This document shows, piece by piece, positions 59,609 through 64,000 of a DNA stretch of 64,000 bases (positions are counted from its first letter, which is position 1; the number at the start of each line of letters is the position of its first letter). The position numbers were made by a program, and so were the translations under genes. Below the pieces are notes generated by a model. That model was given only the letters and a program-made list of their open reading frames with translations, searched no databases and was not told the DNA's origin. Source of the DNA: Castanea sativa (lineage: Eukaryota; Streptophyta; Magnoliopsida; Fagales; Fagaceae); contig NC_134024.1 of NCBI RefSeq assembly GCF_040712315.1, forward strand, positions 26,176,658-26,240,657, written 5' to 3'.

Positions 59609-60816
59609 TTATCTCCCATTATCCACGAGTTTCAGTAACTGGTCATTCATGCTATCATATTCAGCAGTTGTACTGGTAGAACCACCGGTGCCAACATCAA
59701 TATCGAAAGACTTACTAGTTGCACTGAGCAAGTATTCAGTCTTGTTCGCATAGACATCAGTGTTTTCCGATGGTTTTTTTTCCATTTTTTTCAATCTCTC
59801 CAGCTCCGCTGCCACCTCTTTCATAGAAGGCCTATCATCCCCTCTCAACCTTAGGCACCTTTTTGCAAGATTAGCAACTTCCTTTAGTTGCTCAATATTA
59901 CCATCATTAACAATGTGAACTTCAACAATTTGAAGTAAGCGGTCCTCTTTTATGGCGGAAACAAAGGATGTTGCTAAATTTCTATCAATTTCAGGCCTAT
60001 CAAAAGAAAGTGCCTTCTTACCTGTCAATAGCTCTGCCATAACAACACCAAAGCTATAGACATCGCTTTTATCTGTTAGATTGCTAGTTTGCAAGTATTC
60101 TGGGTCTAAATACCCCAAAGTTCCTTGCACCAAAGTGGTCAATTGTGTTTGATCAAGAGGAACTAGCCTTGAAGCTCCAAAGTCAGTTACTTTTGCTGTA
60201 TAGTTATCATCTAACAATATATTCGCAGTTTTAATATCTCTATGTATAATTGGCATAGAAGTTGCAGAATGCAAGTATGCAAGTGCTTCAGCAGTTTCTG
60301 TAGCAATCTTCAGACGTTTTTCCCATGAAAGTAAGGATGATTGGCCTTTATCATGTATGTGGTCACAAAGAGTTCCATTTGTGATGAATTCATAAACAAG
60401 TAAAGGCACTTCTGTTTCTAGACAACAACCAAACAACTTAACCACATTCCTATGGTTAATTTGGGTAAGCACAATCACTTCATTTATGAATTGCTCAATT
60501 TGGCTTTGATCACCAATTTTAGACTTCTTAATGGCAACAACTTTGTTATCAGATAATACTCCTTTATATACTGTTCCATAGCCTCCATGGCCAAGGACTC
60601 TACTCTCGTCGTAGTTGTTGGTGGCCTTTTTTAACTCTTCTGCAGTAAAGATTTTGGTTGTCATAGAACTTTCGAGATTAGAGACTTGTTGTTTTAACAA
60701 TAAACCACCATTTTGCTGGAAGAATTTTTCTTTGAGCTTGAGGTGCTTTCTTCTTTTTAGACCCCAATATGTCCAAGAACCTCCCAAAAGCAATATTAAT
60801 AGGCTTATGCTGATAC
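59609..60816 (-). CDS. Wall-associated kinase-like: membrane segment and kinase exon, ectodomain not visible
   Basis: A single exon from an acceptor (gtgcag, ending 60817) to TAA at 59609. It opens in phase with [13 protein letters not shown], a membrane segment, then basic [20 protein letters not shown]. The kinase begins at [20 protein letters not shown] (FTAEEL is a WAK hallmark) and has all catalytic parts: [67 protein letters not shown] and [19 protein letters not shown]. The tail is [21 protein letters not shown]-type receptors bind pectin in the wall and signal inward. No GUB_WAK or EGF exon is visible in the 3.2 kb upstream (minus strand), where instead there are MITE and SINE sequences. 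Either a long intron leads to exons outside the window, or this is a truncated copy. The kinase itself is undamaged. Confidence 0.88.
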
Positions 60817-60820
60817 CTGC

Positions 60821-61549
60821 ACATATTCAAACTTGCATTTTCACCAAATAGAACGTTTTAACTTCTTTAAATTTGTTAATACCGCTGTTTCTGTAATGGC
60901 GCAAATTTTGATACAGTAGAGAAGTATATTTAACATACGCATCATATGAAGACGCAATCAAGATTGGAATTATAATAGTTAACGACTGCCACAAAAACAT
61001 ATTCTCCACTATGAGCGGCTCTCAAATCTGGTAATGACAAATTATATCAAAATTAAAAATATATATGCAATTGAAAGAGAATTGGTGAACCAGGTTTTGA
61101 ATTGACATCCTTTTATAAAACCACGTTGAGTTCCTTTGTTAATTATGAAGAAGACATTAGCGAAGCTAAGAATGCATAATTTTTTTTTTAAAAAAAATCA
61201 TGGCATATATATCAAAGATTGGACCTCCCACAAGCAAGTATTAAGAGGCAATCCGTATGGTTTTTAAACTTGTTTGGGTAGCGAACCTAGCTAGTTGAGA
61301 ATCAAAAGCATCGTTTATATAACCAAATGCAGGAACTGTTTTTTTTTTTGAATGTCTAAATTTCTTATTTTCTTCAAAATATCTTACTTATGCATAGTCT
61401 ATGACAGTGAATTCAAAAAAATAAGAAAAAAAAAAAAACATAATAAACAAGAAGAAGAACATCGGATTGATAACATCTGTCGGTGAAGACCTCAACTCCT
61501 CACCAAGTCAATTGAAAAACAAAAAACCAACTCTCAAGTCTAACATTAA
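60821..61549. other. No coding exon recognised upstream of the kinase exon
   Basis: AT-rich; the short minus-strand frame 60827-61009 has no WAK-like cysteine pattern. Presumed intron or decayed sequence. Confidence 0.5.
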
Positions 61550-61975
61550 GGGTCCGTTTGGTTGGAAGAGTGGAAAAATGGGAGGAGAGAAAATATTTGG
61601 TTTTCCTTTTGTGTGTTTGGTTGGAGGGGTGGAAAAGTGGAAGGGTGGAAAACTTTTTTATTTGGTTGAAGAGAAAAAGGAAAGGATGAAAAATGAAATT
61701 TATATAAATTGACTATTATACATTTGTTACATAATATATGAGGGGTAGGTGAGAGCGTGTTTGTGTAAAATGGATTTCTTATCACTTTTCCCTCTTCATT
61801 TTCCTCCTAATTTGGGAGGATAAAAAAGTGGGTCTAGAAGGGAAAACTTTCTTTCCAATTTTCTATCTCTCCTATTTTCTTTTCTCAACCAAACAGTGGG
61901 AAAACAATATTTTTCACTCTATTTTCCTCTCCCAATTTTCCATCCTCCCTGTTTTCACCACAACTAAACACACCC
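61550..61975. mobile_element. Tourist-like MITE, 426 bp, TAA target site
   Basis: TAA at 61547-61549 and 61976-61978. Ends GGGTCCGTTTGGTTGG and, inverted, GGGTGTGTTTAGTTGTGG. The two halves are loosely inverted: 'tggaagagtggaaaaatggga' against 'tcccaattttccatcctcc'. Size, ends and 3-bp duplication fit PIF/Harbinger-derived MITEs. Confidence 0.7.
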
Positions 61976-61989
61976 TAAGGGTTTGTTTG

Positions 61990-63125
61990 ATAGTAGAGAT
62001 TAAGTTTTTTTTTTTTTTTAATAAATAACTAAAAATAGTTTTAGCTTTTAGAGCGTTTGACAAACTATAAGATAAAATGCTTTGAAGTTGATACCTCAGT
62101 TAGGTAACCAATTGAAAAAAAAAATTTGTAAGAGATGATATCAGAGGACATAATACAAAAGTTTTGTATTTTCATAACTCAATTTATTCAATTTAGTGCT
62201 AAAATTTATTTAATCATTGTTAATATTATGAATATCATCATCATTCATCATATTCATTTGAAATAAAGAGTTTTAAACGTTAAAGCCCTGAATTTCAATA
62301 TTGGTGTTTAGAACCACATAGATAAAACACAATAAAAGACATAATTATCATTGAACTATTACTTGAATCTCAACATATAATTTAGTTGAACATCCTAGAT
62401 CTAAGTCATTTTTCACAATAACAACGGTGTCTGGTGAATAAAATTTGGGACATTTGAATTTACGTCATTTCTCACTCTACCCGGATATTCTCATGGAAAT
62501 ATAAAATATTTCTGCTAGAGCATTAGCATCTGGGCTTCTATCTGGGTTTCAGTGGTTCCAAGTAGTTTTCGATTTTGGTGGTTTCGATTTTGTTGGATAT
62601 TGGTGGTTCAGATTTCAGTGATGTTGTTGGATTGGTGGCAGTAGCTTGGGTTTTGTTGGTCATTTATGGGTTTTATGTTGGCGGTGGTGGGTGATGGGCA
62701 GTGAGGCATTGGTGGTTTGTTTGAGTTTCATTAGCTCTTTTTGGGTTTGTTCGTGGTGGTGGTGGTGGCAAGTGGTTGCAGTGGTAGTGATAGGTGGGTT
62801 TTGGGTTTTTTTTTTGAATTTTGGGAATTTTTTGGGTATTGGCTTTGAGTTTTTGTTTGGGTAATTGGGTTTCGCTTGGGTATTATGTTTGAGAATGAAT
62901 CGGCAGTTGTGCTGGCAGGTGGTTCTATTGGGCTGCTTAGCAGTGAGAGGTGGTTGAGAGAAAGAAAGAAATAGTCAATGAGGAAGAGTGACAAAAATTA
63001 CAGAGAGGAGAGAGATGATTTTGGGTTATATTATTTTATTGTGTAGACATATTATTTTAATGTGTTGCATGATAAAATAAAAGTTGAGATATTGAGTGTA
63101 TTGTAAAGTATGATATTATAATCAT
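61990..63125. other. Intergenic, G/T-rich patch
   Basis: 62640-62880 is G/T-rich (tggtggtgg runs) and gives open frames on both strands (62646-62864 +, 62731-62994 -), as low-complexity DNA does. No motif is recognised. Confidence 0.5.
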
Positions 63126-63129
63126 TGTT

Positions 63130-63275
63130 TTTAAACTCGGACTGGACCAGTTGGTTTGATCGAGTTAACCAGGAACCGGTTCTATAAGAACCTAGTTTTG
63201 CTGGTAGGACTTGAACCTGCTCTCAGCAAGTGAAATAACATGTCCAACGTGCAAACCATTGGGCCACACATATCT
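63130..63275 (-). mobile_element. tRNA-derived SINE-like element
   Basis: Minus strand TGGCCCAATGG (63256-63266) fits the A box TRGCNNARYGG exactly, and GGTTCAAGTCC (63208-63217) fits the B box 40 bases on. After the B box come 'tcctaccagcaaaactagg' and 'ggaaccggttc.tgg'. The body is not a full tRNA: the stem partners do not pair. Ends are approximate. Confidence 0.45.
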
Positions 63276-63802
63276 TGTTGGTTAGGAATGAAAAATTAAA
63301 AAATATAAACCAATTTAAGTATCAAATATATTAAAAAATTAAATAAAATATCATGGTTTGACCTCAAAAACTTTAAACCTCTCCATTTTTTTGGTTCATT
63401 AAACGGTCCGAGTTCCAAAATTAAGGTTATAATAGATAAAGTATCTTTTTAGATGGTAAAATATGATATAATTTGCAATTGCATGCTCTTACACTTCATT
63501 CATTCTTAAAAGTTTTCTTTATTTATTTAATGGCTTGGCTGAGAAAAATCATATAGATTGTTTTATGGTAGATTAAATCATTACATCACAGAGGATAACT
63601 TTACTTTAAAAATAAATAAAAATTAGAGAGATGATAACGATGATTCTGGTGTCCAGCAGACAACGTGAGTTACGTGACCAAAGAAAGAGGCCAATGGGCA
63701 ATGGAAATCCATAATAAGAATGAAAAAAGTTTCGTGATATTTCTTCGTTTGGAATCTTTGGATTGGTACATCACAGACTTTTTTTTATTGGAATACTGGA
63801 TT

Positions 63803-64000
63803 TTATAAATCATCAGAAAATGAGCGAAGTACATCTTGAGAACACGCATCCTCAATTAGATTGGGAGTTTCCTCCAACCAAACAACAAAATCACCCACTT
63901 GTTTTGCAAATTGGGCTAAAATGTGGGTTGGTCTGTTGCCTTCCCGTTTGACATGAGTAAAAGAGACGAAGCTAAACTTGTCCATTTGGGTCAAAATACT
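63803..64000 (-). pseudogene. RNase H-like (RVT_3) C-terminus of a LINE, cut by the window edge
   Basis: The minus-strand frame enters from beyond the window and reads KFSFVSFTHVKREGNRPTHI, LAQFAKQVGDFVVWLEETP and NLIEDACSQDVL. The V-x-R-E-x-N-x-P-T-H-x-L-A-x-x-A motif is the end of the RNase H-like domain of plant non-LTR elements, including the catalytic-type HxLA region. The rest of the element lies outside. Confidence 0.75.

Noticed and set aside
63180..63270. tRNA gene
   Set aside because: A and B boxes fit, but acceptor and anticodon stems do not pair; a SINE head explains it.
1..64000. CRISPR arrays, bacterial operons, organelle insertions
   Set aside because: No regularly spaced repeats, no bacterial gene layout, and no rRNA, tRNA cluster or plastid/mitochondrial gene was seen.

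Overview
The window is nuclear DNA of a flowering plant, very probably a woody eudicot. Evidence: GT-AG introns in genes with plant orthologues, AT-rich intergenic DNA, long AT/GT/AG microsatellites, and plant-type Tat retrotransposon, Helitron, hAT, Mutator-like, Tourist-like and SINE sequences. Some repeat families recall Fagales (oak or chestnut), but that is an impression only. No bacterial or CRISPR features are present.

Layout. 1-11.3 kb is intergenic: a hAT element with a perfect 8-bp target duplication, a small 62-codon gene on the minus strand, a SINE with a 17-bp duplication, diverged local duplications, a long-TIR Mutator-like element and Tourist-like MITEs. 11.66-14.30 kb (minus) is a complete five-exon STAY-GREEN-LIKE gene (252 aa). 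15-28 kb is a nest of transposons: two solo LTRs, two Helitrons end to end, and inside the second an inverted-repeat element carrying pieces of Golgi alpha-mannosidase II and of a GDP-mannose pyrophosphorylase alpha-type gene, followed by another hAT element. 28.08-38.89 kb is one complete Tat-lineage Ty3 retrotransposon (minus strand) with identical-length LTRs, a 5-bp target duplication and a spliced antisense extra gene. 42.39-48.36 kb (plus) is a complete eight-exon PMT24/25-type methyltransferase gene (766 aa). 54.76 kb (plus) holds a small secreted-peptide precursor with an IDA-like core. 55.9-57.7 kb has Ty1/copia remnants. 59.6-60.8 kb (minus) is the intact intracellular kinase exon of a wall-associated kinase whose extracellular exons are not visible. 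The last 200 bases are a LINE RNase H-like fragment.

The host genes are unrelated in function: chlorophyll metabolism, Golgi pectin methylation/wall adhesion, peptide signalling, wall-sensing kinase. They do not form a cluster. The most interesting points are the two-gene capture in an inverted repeat nested in a Helitron, the gag-pro/pol in-frame amber codon in a leaky UAG-CAR-YYA context, the antisense spliced gene of the Tat element, and the IDA-like peptide gene.
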